From Clostridium omnivorum (GTDB lineage Bacteria > Bacillota > Clostridia > Clostridiales > Clostridiaceae): a DNA stretch of 64,000 bases. Of the stretch, positions 1-8,685 are shown piece after piece (within the stretch, counting starts at the first letter, position 1; every line of letters begins with the position of its first letter). The position numbers and the translations under genes are program-made. The stretch is from the NCBI RefSeq assembly GCF_026012015.1, contig NZ_BRXR01000001.1, forward strand, positions 3,632,728 to 3,696,727. The letters run 5' to 3'. A model generated the notes under the pieces. That model was not told where the DNA came from. It was given only the letters and a program-made list of their open reading frames with translations, and did no database searches.

Positions 1-287
1 CCGAAATATCTTACCTTATCTCTTGCAATTGGAGGTCTGTCTTCAATAACTGTGCCCAATAACCCTAAATAATAGTCTCCGGTAATTATGGACTGAACAC
101 CAGTAACCTGGATAGCTTCATTTATATTAATTGATTTTATTTTTGCATGAGAATATGTGCTTGTGAGTATTTTGCCATACAGCATATTTGGTACTATAGT
201 GTCATCAGTATATTTTGCAGTGCCAGTTACCTTGTTACAGGCCTCTTTTTTCGGATTATTTACTCCTATGCTTGTGAAACTTTCCAT
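1..287 (-). CDS. Xanthine dehydrogenase family, molybdenum-binding subunit (5' end only)
   Basis: Reading leftward from ATG at 287-285, the 95 codons present encode a protein beginning MESFTSIGVNNPKKEA, then KVTGTAKYTDD, MLYGKILTSTYSHAKI and RPPIARDKVRYF. These are the landmark N-terminal motifs of the large molybdopterin-binding subunit of the xanthine dehydrogenase / aldehyde oxidase family, which hydroxylates purines or related heterocycles. A GGAGG lies 9 bases upstream of the ATG. The frame is open to the window edge, so more than 85 percent of the usual ~750 residues lies outside. The exact substrate cannot be decided from this fragment. Confidence 0.85.
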   Translation of the reverse strand, partial: MESFTSIGVNNPKKEACNKVTGTAKYTDDTIVPNMLYGKILTSTYSHAKIKSININEAIQVTGVQSIITGDYYLGLLGTVIEDRPPIARDKVRYF

Positions 288-458
288 TGTTGCTGCCTCC
301 AGTATGAATATATCCGTAATATTTATGAAAATATTAAAAATAAATAGTCAAAATTATTTTTCCTTTATTTAGGTGGATTATACATAGTTGAATAATCCAT
401 TACCAATATCTAAAATTTTGTTTAAAGTTTTAAATATATTCTTATTTAAAAGGGTAGA

Positions 459-476
459 TTAACCATATATGGTTAA
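459..476. promoter_or_regulatory. 18-bp perfect palindrome in a divergent intergenic region
   Basis: TTAACCATATATGGTTAA is a perfect inverted repeat with no spacer. It sits in the 240-base gap between the leftward xanthine dehydrogenase gene and the rightward phosphoesterase gene, about 50 bases before the latter's start. A dimeric repressor operator is the natural reading, but the regulator is unknown. Nothing else notable is seen in this gap. Confidence 0.45.
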
Positions 477-527
477 GTTGTTTTGCATAAATACGGAAGT
501 TAATTTTTAAGTTTTAAGAGGTGTGCT

Positions 528-1454
528 ATGATATACGAAAAAAAGTTAGTAGAAAAGAGATTAACGGAAGCTTACAATAAGGCTAAAATTGAATACTTTG
601 ATAACAATTCTAAATATATATTTTTCAGTGACTGTCATAGAGGAGATTGTACACCATCAGATGAATTTGCTAAAAATCAGAATATCTTTTTATTTGCATT
701 AGAATTCTATTTTAATAATGGATATACTTATGTGGAGGCTGGAGATGGAGATGAACTTTGGCAACACTCAAATTTTAAAGAGATAAGGCTGGCACATGAT
801 GAGGTGTTTTCTCTACTAAAAAAGTTCTATGATTCCAACAGATTGATTATGTTATATGGTAATCACAATGTGTACTTAAAGTATAAAGATTTTGTACAAA
901 AGAATTATTATAAATTCTACGATGATTATAACCAGGAAGACGTGGAATTATTTCCTGGGATTACGCTATATGAGGCAGTGGTGTTTAAACATAAAAGTAC
1001 AGGACAGGAAATACTTACTGTTCATGGTCATCAAGGAGACATAATGAATGACAGGTTATGGCGGTTTACTGTACTTACAGTAAGATATTTTTGGAGATAT
1101 CTGAACTCAATAGGATTTACAAATCCTGCAAGTCCTGTAAGAGATTCTGAAAAGATTCATAAAATTGAACGCATTTATAATGGGTGGATTGAAAGAAACA
1201 AAATTATGATCATCTGTGGACATACTCATAGACCGTATTTTCCCAAAGCTAACGAATTACCGTACTTCAATGATGGATCATGCGTGCGAGCAAGTGGAAT
1301 ACAAGGTATTGAAATAGAAGAGGGGAAAATAACGTTGATTAATTGGAAAATCAGCTATGACTCATCGGGTGATCTTCATATAAAAAGGGAAATATTAAGA
1401 GGACCAGAGCCAATCGAAACATTTGATTTAAGAAATTATAAAACAAATGAGTAA
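528..1454 (+). CDS. Calcineurin-like metallophosphoesterase
   Basis: A 308-residue cytosolic protein with the full series of metallophosphoesterase metal-binding motifs: SDCHRGD near residue 34, GDGDELW near 73, YGNHN near 111, VHGHQGD near 165 and GHTHRP near 233. These bind two metal ions for hydrolysis of phosphomono- or diesters. The spacing resembles UDP-2,3-diacylglucosamine hydrolase-like and YfcE-like enzymes, but no specific substrate can be named. The gene starts at ATG after GAGGTGTGCT. It ends 15 bases from the convergent membrane-protein gene, leaving no room for a typical terminator between them. Confidence 0.85.
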   Translation: MIYEKKLVEKRLTEAYNKAKIEYFDNNSKYIFFSDCHRGDCTPSDEFAKNQNIFLFALEFYFNNGYTYVEAGDGDELWQHSNFKEIRLAHDEVFSLLKKFYDSNRLIMLYGNHNVYLKYKDFVQKNYYKFYDDYNQEDVELFPGITLYEAVVFKHKSTGQEILTVHGHQGDIMNDRLWRFTVLTVRYFWRYLNSIGFTNPASPVRDSEKIHKIERIYNGWIERNKIMIICGHTHRPYFPKANELPYFNDGSCVRASGIQGIEIEEGKITLINWKISYDSSGDLHIKREILRGPEPIETFDLRNYKTNE

Positions 1455-1469
1455 AGTGATGTTAAATCG

Positions 1470-1913
1470 TTACATAGTTTTTCTTATTTGTTTATAAACA
1501 TAGAAAATGAGGTTGGTAGGAAACATACGCTGTTTAAACAGGATAATCATTGATAAAACTGCTTCAACCAATCCTATGATAAAAAATATAACATGCAGAT
1601 AAATTACCGTATTAAGCATGATACATTGGACGATAATCCAAATTACCAATGCCCAACTAAATATGCTACTTACGTATCCATGAAATCTTGGTTTTAAAAG
1701 AATTATAAAAGCACTTATAATATTTCCAAGCCCAATCACTGCAAATAAGATAATACCAGGTATAAGATAATTACTAAAAGGTGAATTTTTCAGAGCATCA
1801 GTTGGCATTCCCCCTGGCCCTTGAGGATTTAGAATAGCCATCATCCCGCCGCCCACGGCTCCTAACCCTACAAATGCATGCAAAATAAACAATAACCGAT
1901 ATACTTTCTTCAT
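1470..1913 (-). CDS. Four-helix integral membrane protein, function unknown
   Basis: A protein of about 147 residues with four hydrophobic segments, near residues 5-25, 47-70, 78-100 and 105-127, and a basic C-terminal tail (KQIRKTM). A glycine-rich stretch GAVGGGMM follows the first helix. No enzymatic motif is seen and I do not recognise a characterised family. An in-frame ATG lies 15 bases further upstream, but GGAGGG lies between the two ATGs at good spacing for the inner one, so the inner start is chosen. Confidence 0.7.
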   Translation of the reverse strand: MKKVYRLLFILHAFVGLGAVGGGMMAILNPQGPGGMPTDALKNSPFSNYLIPGIILFAVIGLGNIISAFIILLKPRFHGYVSSIFSWALVIWIIVQCIMLNTVIYLHVIFFIIGLVEAVLSMIILFKQRMFPTNLIFYVYKQIRKTM

Positions 1914-2184
1914 CTCTTTTCCCTCCACTCACCATAAAATAAATTAATGCATCATTAAAGATAATTATAAGCTTATTATATTATAAGGCAATTATACCAC
2001 AAAGTGGATGAATATGATTTATTTGTTGGAAGAATTTTTGCTTAATCAAAAATTAATATTTTATAACAAAAAGTAAGGGTGAATAAAAAAGTTGTCTATT
2101 ATAGTTATAATTTATTCTTTTACTATGTTTATTTTCAAACTTAGGATAACGATTCTCAAATTTTATGATTTTCCAATATATCTA
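1914..2184. other. Intergenic region before the TetR promoter
   Basis: Non-coding AT-rich sequence that must carry the leftward promoter of the membrane-protein gene. Several TATAAT-like hexamers occur on the minus strand around 1940-1990. No convincing short gene or stem-loop was found. Confidence 0.4.
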
Positions 2185-2213
2185 TTGACAATGTGACTTA
2201 CCAGTCATATAAT
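2185..2213 (+). promoter_or_regulatory. Consensus vegetative promoter of the TetR-ABC operon
   Basis: TTGACA at 2185-2190 and TATAAT at 2208-2213 are separated by exactly 17 bases, a perfect sigma-A promoter. The transcription start would fall near 2220, inside the operator array. Such a strong promoter with operators inside it implies tight repression. Confidence 0.85.
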
Positions 2214-2245
2214 GTGACTATAAGGTCATATGACCCATGAGTCAT
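2193..2245. promoter_or_regulatory. Three tandem TetR-type operator palindromes
   Basis: Three 16-base inverted repeats of the form RTGACY-N4-RGTCAT occur at 2193-2208, 2214-2229 and 2230-2245. The first fills the spacer of the promoter; the other two cover the start of the transcript. The junction of the last two forms the perfect palindrome GGTCATATGACC (2224-2235). They are most likely bound by the TetR protein encoded immediately downstream, giving autoregulation of the exporter operon. Confidence 0.75.
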
Positions 2246-2280
2246 AGTTTCACTGTGAAAAATACTAAGGTGGTGTATCC

Positions 2281-2925
2281 ATGCCAAAAGAAACTTTTTT
2301 AAACTTATCAGAAGAAAAACAAGAATTAATAATGAGGGCTGCTATAGATGAATTTATGAACCGAGGTTATGAGAAGGGCAATATTGGTGATATTGCAAAG
2401 GCGGCTGGCGTTGCTAAAGGCAGCATGTATCAATATTTCGAGAATAAGAAGGAGCTTTTTTTATATTCGGTCAAATGGGCTATGGAGCTTGTTATGAAAA
2501 AATACAACAAAGTCATGCTTACTGATGTGAAGGATATAAATATTTTTGATTACCTTTATGAGAGCTCCAAAGAAACTTGGCAGCAGATGAGAGAAGAAAG
2601 GGAAGTTATCATTTTTATTCAGGATGTATTTCTAGGTAAATACAACAATGTAAAGGATGAAACCATGAATTATATGCTGAAGGTAATGGATGATTACACG
2701 TTGCGGCTTATAAGAGATGGAAAGAAAAATGGATATATAAGAACTGATGTTGATGACAATATACTTGCTATGTTTATTACAGGAGCCTCAATTAAAATGA
2801 AGGAATACATTATGAACAAAGCAAGAAATGCTGGAGATAATTTAATAGATGAAACCTTTGAAGCAAATGAAAGTGAATTTAAGAGCATGATAGATTTAAT
2901 AAAAAATGGAATGGGGGCAAAGTAA
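2281..2925 (+). CDS. TetR/AcrR family transcriptional repressor
   Basis: A 214-residue regulator. Residues 10-56 form the TetR helix-turn-helix (IMRAAIDEFMNRGYEK..IGDIAKAAGVAKGSMYQYFENKKELF). The remainder is a helical ligand-sensing and dimerisation domain. It starts at ATG after AAGGTGGTG. The stop codon TAA directly abuts the ATG of the ABC ATPase gene, so the three genes are an operon. It probably represses its own promoter through the three upstream palindromes and is released by the substrate of the exporter. The ligand is unknown. Confidence 0.92.
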   Translation: MPKETFLNLSEEKQELIMRAAIDEFMNRGYEKGNIGDIAKAAGVAKGSMYQYFENKKELFLYSVKWAMELVMKKYNKVMLTDVKDINIFDYLYESSKETWQQMREEREVIIFIQDVFLGKYNNVKDETMNYMLKVMDDYTLRLIRDGKKNGYIRTDVDDNILAMFITGASIKMKEYIMNKARNAGDNLIDETFEANESEFKSMIDLIKNGMGAK

Positions 2926-3624
2926 ATGTTTGTAGAAGTAAAAAATTTAAAGAAGAGCTATAAAACAGGTGATATAAAAACTGATGTATTAAAGGGTATA
3001 GGAATGAAGCTTGAAAAAGGTGAGATAGGAGTAATACTTGGACCTTCGGGGTCAGGAAAATCAACTATGATGAATATACTTGGTGGGATTGACAGGTGCG
3101 ATGCTGGAGAGGTAGTGGTTGATGGAATAGACATTACCTCTCTTAAGGATGATAAACTTACTGATTATAGAAGGGAAAATATTGGTTTTGTATTTCAATT
3201 TTACAACCTTATTCCAAATCTTACCGTAGGAGAAAATATTGAAGTAGTTTCTAACATAAGCAAGTCTCCGCTAAATACTGATGAGGTACTTAAGGCTGTA
3301 GGAATGCTTGATAAAAAGCGCAGATTTCCAAAGGAATTAAGTGGTGGGGAACAGCAGAGAGTTTCCATAGCAAGAGCAGTGGTTAAGAACCCTAAACTGC
3401 TTTTATGTGACGAACCTACAGGAGCACTAGACTTTACAACTTCAAGAGAGATATTAAAGCTTTTGCAAAAGATTAATGAAGAGTTTGGTACAACAATATT
3501 AATGATAACTCATAACACTGCTATAAGTGCAATGGCAAACAGAGTTTATAGAGTTAGAAGCGGAGAAATTGTGGAGACGAAAATCAATGAAAGGATTATT
3601 CCAGCAGAAAGGATTGAGTGGTAA
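2926..3624 (+). CDS. ABC transporter ATP-binding protein, MacB/LolD class
   Basis: A 232-residue ATPase with Walker A GPSGSGKST near residue 40, Q-loop FVFQFYNL near 85, signature LSGGEQQRVSIARA near 138, Walker B LLLCDEPTGALD near 160 and H-loop MITHN near 194. The TGALD D-loop and the FtsX-type partner place it in the MacB/LolD/BceA class. It powers the membrane subunit encoded next, which it touches by a one-base TAATG overlap. Confidence 0.93.
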   Translation: MFVEVKNLKKSYKTGDIKTDVLKGIGMKLEKGEIGVILGPSGSGKSTMMNILGGIDRCDAGEVVVDGIDITSLKDDKLTDYRRENIGFVFQFYNLIPNLTVGENIEVVSNISKSPLNTDEVLKAVGMLDKKRRFPKELSGGEQQRVSIARAVVKNPKLLLCDEPTGALDFTTSREILKLLQKINEEFGTTILMITHNTAISAMANRVYRVRSGEIVETKINERIIPAERIEW

Positions 3625-5867
3625 TGGTCATAAACAAAAAAATAAAGAGAACTATGCTGGAAAGCAAGTCTCAATATCTAGGTTCTTTAATACTAATAAT
3701 TATAAGCTGCTTAACTTATACAATGTTCAACCAGTTAGCAAGCAACATGGCTAATATTACTTCCTCCTTTGAAAAAAAATATGTTCAAGAGGATGCAAGC
3801 TTTGTTGTAGATAAAAAGTTAAGCAATATACCTGAGCTGGAATCAAAGTTTAATGTAGTTATTGAGGAAGCAGCTTCTTTTGATTATTCAATTTCAAAGG
3901 ATAAAACCTTAAGGGTCTTTGAGGAAAATACAAAGGTGAATATTCCAGCATTAATTGAAGGAAATAAACTTGGAAAGAGCGGTATAATTATTGACCCTGC
4001 TTACGCTAAAGCTAATAATGTGAAAGTTGGGGACAAACTAGATATAAATAATACAACCTTTATAGTAAACGGCTTTATGTCACTGCCAAACTATATATAC
4101 CCACTAAAATCTCAAAGTGATCTTCTTAATGACCCAAACAGCTTTGGAATAGCAGTTGTAACTAAATCAGATTTTAACGCTATGAAAAAGGGTAATATAT
4201 TCTACAGCATAAAGTATCTTGGGGATAAAAAAGATGCAGAAAATAAATTAGCTGAATTAAAGGATTATCTTAAGAACAATAATGTAGTTATACTTAGCTG
4301 GACAAATATCGGTGAAAATTTAAGAGTTAGCTACGTAACAGCAAAAATTGATAGTATAAATAAGGTTAGTGCTACAATTCCAGTATGTATATTGCTCTTA
4401 ACCTGCATTTTAGCAGGTATTGTAATGTGGAGAATGCTTAAAAGAGAAGCTAAGATTATAGGAACTCTTTATGCTCTTGGTTATAAGAAAAAAGAAATAA
4501 TGAAGCATTACCTTATGTATTCAATATCTATTGCTATTTTGGGTGGAGTAATTGGAACTGTTTTAGGTTCCTTAACCTTAAAGCCAATGCTTAAATTTAT
4601 GATTTCATATTTCAATATGCCAATGGATTCAGTAACCTTCAACCTTAAATACATTGGAATAAGCATACTTCTTCCAATTCTGTTTTTAGTGATTAGCAGC
4701 TATTTTGTTGTAAATAGAGCATTAAAATTCTCACCTGTTGATCTTATCAGGGGTGGAAAGGAAAAAAATAAAGTTGGGTTTATAGAAAGAAAATTAAACT
4801 TAGATAAATTTAAATTTAATACTAAGTTTAAGATAAGGGAACAGCTTAGGAGTATACCAAGAAGTATTTTCCTGCTGCTTGGAGTAACAATGGCAACAAT
4901 GCTGCTGCTCTTTGGCTTTGCTGCTAAGAATTCAATGGATTTCATGATGAAGGATACTTATGAAAGCACCTATAAGTATCAATACCAGTATATATTCAAT
5001 TCATTGCAAAAGGGAGTTCCAACCAGTGGAGAAGCTTTTTCAATGTCACCTTTTTCATTAAAGTCAGACAGTAAAAAGAGTTTTTCAGTATGCGGAATAA
5101 ATACCGATTCACAATATATTATGCTAAAGGACAGTTCAGGAAAAAGGTTAACTGCAGATAAAGTTATAATAACAAGACCTCTAGCTGATAAGCTTATGCT
5201 TAAACCACAGGATACAATTACAGTTGTTAACAAGCTAGACTCAAGAGAATACAACATCAAAATTGACAGCATAGCTGAAACCTATGTTGGAGAGAACATT
5301 TATATGCCATTATCAAGCTTTAATGAAATGCTTAACTACCCGGTAGATAGTTATATAGGACTTTGGAGTGCAGAAAAAATAGATATACCTGAAAACAAGC
5401 TTTTATCTACAGCTACCATTGATGATTTTAAAAAGTCCTTTGATTCTGTTACTCAACCTTTACAATATGCTGTTGGAACAATGTCCTTTTTTTCCTTTAT
5501 AATAGGGCTAATTGTTATTTATGTGGTAACTTCTCTAGTTATTGAGGAAAACAAGGAAAGTATATCTCTTATGAAGATTATGGGCTATAGGAAGAAAGAA
5601 GTATATTCATTAATACTCAATAGTTCTGCTATAACAGTAGTGATAGGGTATATTTTAGGAGTTCCCCTTATACTTGCTTCACTTACTGCTATGTTTGCAT
5701 CTGCTACAAAGGATATGAACTTCTCATTTCCAATAAGAATAGACTATATATATGTTTTAATTGGCTTTGTAATAATTTATCTAACTTATGAAGTATCAAA
5801 GATACTCAGCAGAAGAAAAGTAAATAGAATATCTATGTCAGATGCTCTAAAATCTGGACTAGAATAA
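3624..5867 (+). CDS. ABC transporter permease with two FtsX domains
   Basis: About 747 residues. One N-terminal membrane helix (residues ~17-38) is followed by a large extracytoplasmic region of roughly 200 residues. Then come an FtsX block of three helices (~250-370) and a second half repeating the plan: a helix near 412, an extracytoplasmic region, and a C-terminal FtsX block (~615-735). This mechanotransmission architecture is typical of exporters of peptides, lipids or drugs, and the substrate here is unknown. ATG at 3624 overlaps the ATPase stop and has AAAGGA upstream. A GTG six bases earlier is possible but too close to that ribosome site. Confidence 0.88.
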   Translation: MVINKKIKRTMLESKSQYLGSLILIIISCLTYTMFNQLASNMANITSSFEKKYVQEDASFVVDKKLSNIPELESKFNVVIEEAASFDYSISKDKTLRVFEENTKVNIPALIEGNKLGKSGIIIDPAYAKANNVKVGDKLDINNTTFIVNGFMSLPNYIYPLKSQSDLLNDPNSFGIAVVTKSDFNAMKKGNIFYSIKYLGDKKDAENKLAELKDYLKNNNVVILSWTNIGENLRVSYVTAKIDSINKVSATIPVCILLLTCILAGIVMWRMLKREAKIIGTLYALGYKKKEIMKHYLMYSISIAILGGVIGTVLGSLTLKPMLKFMISYFNMPMDSVTFNLKYIGISILLPILFLVISSYFVVNRALKFSPVDLIRGGKEKNKVGFIERKLNLDKFKFNTKFKIREQLRSIPRSIFLLLGVTMATMLLLFGFAAKNSMDFMMKDTYESTYKYQYQYIFNSLQKGVPTSGEAFSMSPFSLKSDSKKSFSVCGINTDSQYIMLKDSSGKRLTADKVIITRPLADKLMLKPQDTITVVNKLDSREYNIKIDSIAETYVGENIYMPLSSFNEMLNYPVDSYIGLWSAEKIDIPENKLLSTATIDDFKKSFDSVTQPLQYAVGTMSFFSFIIGLIVIYVVTSLVIEENKESISLMKIMGYRKKEVYSLILNSSAITVVIGYILGVPLILASLTAMFASATKDMNFSFPIRIDYIYVLIGFVIIYLTYEVSKILSRRKVNRISMSDALKSGLE

Positions 5868-5906
5868 GTAATGAAGCCTTGCTGCAATAGCAGGGCTTTA
5901 TTACTT
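5866..5906. terminator. Long stem-loop at the end of the ABC operon
   Basis: AAGTAAT-g-AAGCCTTGCT and AGCAGGGCTT-t-ATTACTT pair around the loop GCAAT. The hairpin starts within the stop codon of the permease gene. It lacks a clear T-run, so it may protect the mRNA 3' end rather than act as a classical intrinsic terminator. Confidence 0.5.
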
Positions 5907-5980
5907 ATCTTAGCACATATATAACATTTAATTTATGGATATGCTATAATAAGATAATTAAAAAATAGGGAGTGAACTAA

Positions 5981-6142
5981 ATGGCAGATAAAAACATTGA
6001 AATAATGAAAAAGATTATTGAAGCAAAAAAGAAAAAGAGTGCTGAGCAAAGTGGAAGTGGTAGAGCTGAAAAGAATATAGGAAGTGCAAGAAAGGGCAGC
6101 AGAAGCAATAAGAAGACTGGCGGATTGTTTGACAAAGGCTAA
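5981..6142 (+). CDS. Small basic conserved-looking protein (53 aa)
   Basis: MADKNIEIMKKIIEAKKKKS opens a 53-residue, highly basic, glycine- and serine-rich protein ending KKTGGLFDKG. AGGGAG lies 9 bases before the ATG, and a strong terminator follows. It has no membrane helix or cysteine motif. The charge would suit nucleic-acid or ribosome binding, but that is only inference. I do not recognise a named family. Confidence 0.65.
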   Translation: MADKNIEIMKKIIEAKKKKSAEQSGSGRAEKNIGSARKGSRSNKKTGGLFDKG

Positions 6143-6219
6143 TAGTAAAAAGTTAAATACCAGTAGTTCACTTATGGAACTTGAAAATATAGGTATATTA
6201 TTAGAAAACAATAAAAAAT

Positions 6220-6256
6220 GCAGTGGATTCATTTAATAATTCCACTGCTATTTTTT
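6220..6256. terminator. Bidirectional terminator
   Basis: GCAGTGGA at 6220-6227 pairs with TCCACTGC at 6241-6248, followed by a T-rich run on the plus strand and preceded by an A-run. It serves the 53-residue gene on the plus strand and the TetR-like gene on the minus strand. Confidence 0.8.
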
Positions 6257-6269
6257 TATTTGAAATATA

Positions 6270-6833
6270 TCATCTTTTAGCGTGTCTAGTAACAGCTCTC
6301 AGCATGCTTCCTTCCACAATGTCTTTCAAAATGTTTACAATTCTTTCTGGAGATTCTTTCATACCGTTTTTTGCCCATTGAAGAGCAATACCTACAAAGG
6401 CGTGGTTATAAAAATCGCTTATAAAATTTTTATCCTCTTCACTAACGTCTAGACCATCAGCAACATGATCAAGCACATTTTTAATAAGTTCGTGGGTAAC
6501 CTTAAATAGATATCTGTCAAAGCCATTTTGTTCGGGGGTATTGAGTGCATTAATATAAAATGCTTTATTGTTCATTAAGTACAATAAAATCCTGTATATT
6601 CCATCTATCCATGTGTCATAAGACTTATAATCAGCTATACTTTCAATGGCTTCAGTATAATAAATCCAATTTACAAGATCAAATTTGTCTTGAAAGTGAT
6701 AGTAAAAGGTTGTCCTGTTAAGACCACAGTTGTCAACAATCATCTGTATAGATATTTTACTTAATGGAGTTGTCTCCATAAGTTGCTTTATGGATTCAGC
6801 AAGAGCTTTTTTAGTTATTAAAGATTCTGACAT
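6270..6833 (-). CDS. TetR/AcrR family regulator (DhaS-like)
   Basis: A 187-residue regulator with an N-terminal helix-turn-helix (LITKKALAESIKQLMETTPL, then ISIQMIVDNCGLNRTTFYYHF). Its C-terminal domain resembles the TetR_C_8 type found in DhaS-like regulators. The ATG at 6833 has AGGTGG five bases upstream and is preferred over a GTG nine bases earlier that lies inside that site. No target gene is adjacent in the same orientation, so it may act on distant genes or on itself. Confidence 0.85.
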   Translation of the reverse strand: MSESLITKKALAESIKQLMETTPLSKISIQMIVDNCGLNRTTFYYHFQDKFDLVNWIYYTEAIESIADYKSYDTWIDGIYRILLYLMNNKAFYINALNTPEQNGFDRYLFKVTHELIKNVLDHVADGLDVSEEDKNFISDFYNHAFVGIALQWAKNGMKESPERIVNILKDIVEGSMLRAVTRHAKR

Positions 6834-6948
6834 AATAACCACCTACTACAAAGATTAGTATTAATAAATACCTTATTCTACAAATTAAAGGTTAATGTTC
6901 ATACTGAGATAATGCTAATATTATAGCAAAAAGCGGAGCTTATGACAA

Positions 6949-6974
6949 CAAAAAGGAAGTCATTTTGACTTCCC
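6949..6974 (-). terminator. Intrinsic terminator of the HtrA gene
   Basis: On the minus strand GGAAGTCA pairs with TGACTTCC around a short loop and is followed by TTTTTG. It lies about 30 bases beyond the stop codon of the protease gene. Confidence 0.85.
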
Positions 6975-7002
6975 CTAATATATTAATATTATTTGCTGCT
7001 GA

Positions 7003-8481
7003 TTATTTACTTTCAGTTAGCTTTAGTGTAACAGTTTGCTCTTTTCCATCTCTATTAAGTGTAACTGACACTTGATCGCCTGCTTTGTGTTTTGCTTTAA
7101 TAGTATTTACTTCATCAAAGGTAGTTACCTTTTGACCATCAAATTTAATTATTACATCTCCAGCCTGAATACCTGCCTTTTCTGCTGGACTAAATTCTGT
7201 AACTTGTTGAACGTAAAGTCCTACAGGCATATTGTATTGTTTTGATATTTCGCTGTCTATTTCTCTGCCTTGAATTCCTATTAATAAAATTGGTTTTGAA
7301 AGGTTTGATATTTTATCCTTTATAGCATTTATAGGAATTGCAAATCCAAGACCTTCAACTCCACTTTCCTTTATTTTAGCAGTATTTATACCTACTACTT
7401 GACCTCTAGAATTAATAAGTGGTCCACCACTGTTACCGGAGTTTATAGCAGCATCGGTTTGGATATAAGTAGCTTTATTAGTATCACCACTTATTTTTCT
7501 ATTAAGTGCACTTACTATACCTGTAGTTACTGAGCCAAAAAAGTCTGTGCCTAGAGGATTTCCAATAGCAACTACTTCTTCACCTACTTGAAGGCTGTTC
7601 GAGTCTCCAAGTTCTACAACAGCTGGTATGTCAACCTTATCTGTTATTTGAACTACAGCTACGTCATAATTAGCATCATAGTTAACCACCTTTGCATTAG
7701 CCTGTTTACCATTGCTTAATACAACTTTTACTTGTTGAGCTCCTTCTACAACGTGATAATTAGTAAGTACATAACCTTCTTGACTTATTATCATTCCTGA
7801 ACCTACGCCTTGCTGTACACCTTGTCTCCCGAAGAAATCTTGCTGCCCTTGAATAGTAGTTGTTACTGCTACTACTGCTGGCCCTACCTTCTTAGCTATT
7901 TCTGTAGCTGACATAGCGCTGCCAGTTGTAGATAGCTGAGTTGGATGATTATCATATACAGTAGTTGCTGCTTGAGTACTGCCGGATATAGATTTATATA
8001 GTGGTGAATTTTTAAATAGGCTGGTGTTAGGTAGTCCGTATAGAATAGCAGCTCCTGAAGCAGCCCCACCTATTGTTGTACATACAACACCTACAAGTAC
8101 GTAGGACATGACCTTTTTAAACATACCAGGTTTCTTATTAGTTTTTTTCTGATTATAGCTATTATAATTACTTGATGTATTATTATTGTCATTTATGCTG
8201 TTAAAGTTAGCTTTAATATTACTGCCATTCATATTTTCACTAAAGGTATTTTCAACAGGTATTGAAGGTTTTACTTCAGTGTTTTCTTCAGATATAGCAT
8301 TATTTACTGGTTCTGCTTCGTTTACCATTACAAAGTTTTCACCAAGAACTAGATTATCACCGTATTGATTCAATTCGCTAGTGATATCAAATTTTTCAGC
8401 TTCTACATTATCTTCATTAGTGATATTAAAGCTTTGAGGTTCCATATTTTCACCGTTTGGTCTTTGTGTATTATTTTCCAT
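7003..8481 (-). CDS. htrA: HtrA/DegP-type membrane-anchored serine protease
   Basis: A 492-residue S1C protease. A long, acidic and asparagine-rich cytoplasmic N-terminus (~1-120) is followed by one membrane helix (~124-150). The trypsin-like domain has the complete triad H243 (NYHVVEGA), D273 (YDVAVVQI) and S351 (SGNSGGPL). A C-terminal PDZ domain (~395-490) contains SPAEKAGIQAGDVI. It acts outside the membrane as a quality-control protease/chaperone for misfolded exported proteins. The cytoplasmic extension is longer than in most bacterial HtrA proteins. Its promoter carries an inverted repeat (separate entry). Confidence 0.93.
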   Translation of the reverse strand: MENNTQRPNGENMEPQSFNITNEDNVEAEKFDITSELNQYGDNLVLGENFVMVNEAEPVNNAISEENTEVKPSIPVENTFSENMNGSNIKANFNSINDNNNTSSNYNSYNQKKTNKKPGMFKKVMSYVLVGVVCTTIGGAASGAAILYGLPNTSLFKNSPLYKSISGSTQAATTVYDNHPTQLSTTGSAMSATEIAKKVGPAVVAVTTTIQGQQDFFGRQGVQQGVGSGMIISQEGYVLTNYHVVEGAQQVKVVLSNGKQANAKVVNYDANYDVAVVQITDKVDIPAVVELGDSNSLQVGEEVVAIGNPLGTDFFGSVTTGIVSALNRKISGDTNKATYIQTDAAINSGNSGGPLINSRGQVVGINTAKIKESGVEGLGFAIPINAIKDKISNLSKPILLIGIQGREIDSEISKQYNMPVGLYVQQVTEFSPAEKAGIQAGDVIIKFDGQKVTTFDEVNTIKAKHKAGDQVSVTLNRDGKEQTVTLKLTESK

Positions 8482-8515
8482 ATATAATTCCTCCCAATCT
8501 ATATTGGATTTATAT

Positions 8516-8554
8516 CTATCTTATGTATTATAAGATAGAATACTTTTATGTCAA
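8516..8554 (-). promoter_or_regulatory. htrA promoter with overlapping inverted repeat
   Basis: On the minus strand TTGACA (8554-8549) and TATAAT (8532-8527) are 16 bases apart. A perfect 9-bp inverted repeat, CTATCTTAT-N5-ATAAGATAG (8516-8538), covers the -10 hexamer. It could be an operator for a stress regulator. It does not match the Bacillus CssR box as I remember it. Confidence 0.7.
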
Positions 8555-8685
8555 TTTTGTGACAATGATGTAAAGAAATTTAAAATTTCACACCTAAAAT
8601 TGAAAACAAATTGTTAAAAGCACAAAAATCAAATATATGATATAATAAAAGGATTAGAAAAATCAATGGTATTTTGGAGAGAAAA

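Noticed and set aside
2185-2245. CRISPR-like short repeats
   Set aside because: The repeated GTGACT/AGTCAT units are inverted-repeat operators without spacers of constant length, and no cas gene is present in the window.
5933-6232. A 99-codon minus-strand frame
   Set aside because: It is antisense to the 53-residue basic protein gene, which has a proper ribosome site and terminator. Its apparent protein is low-complexity Phe/Leu/Ser, as expected for the reverse of Lys/Glu/Arg-rich codons.
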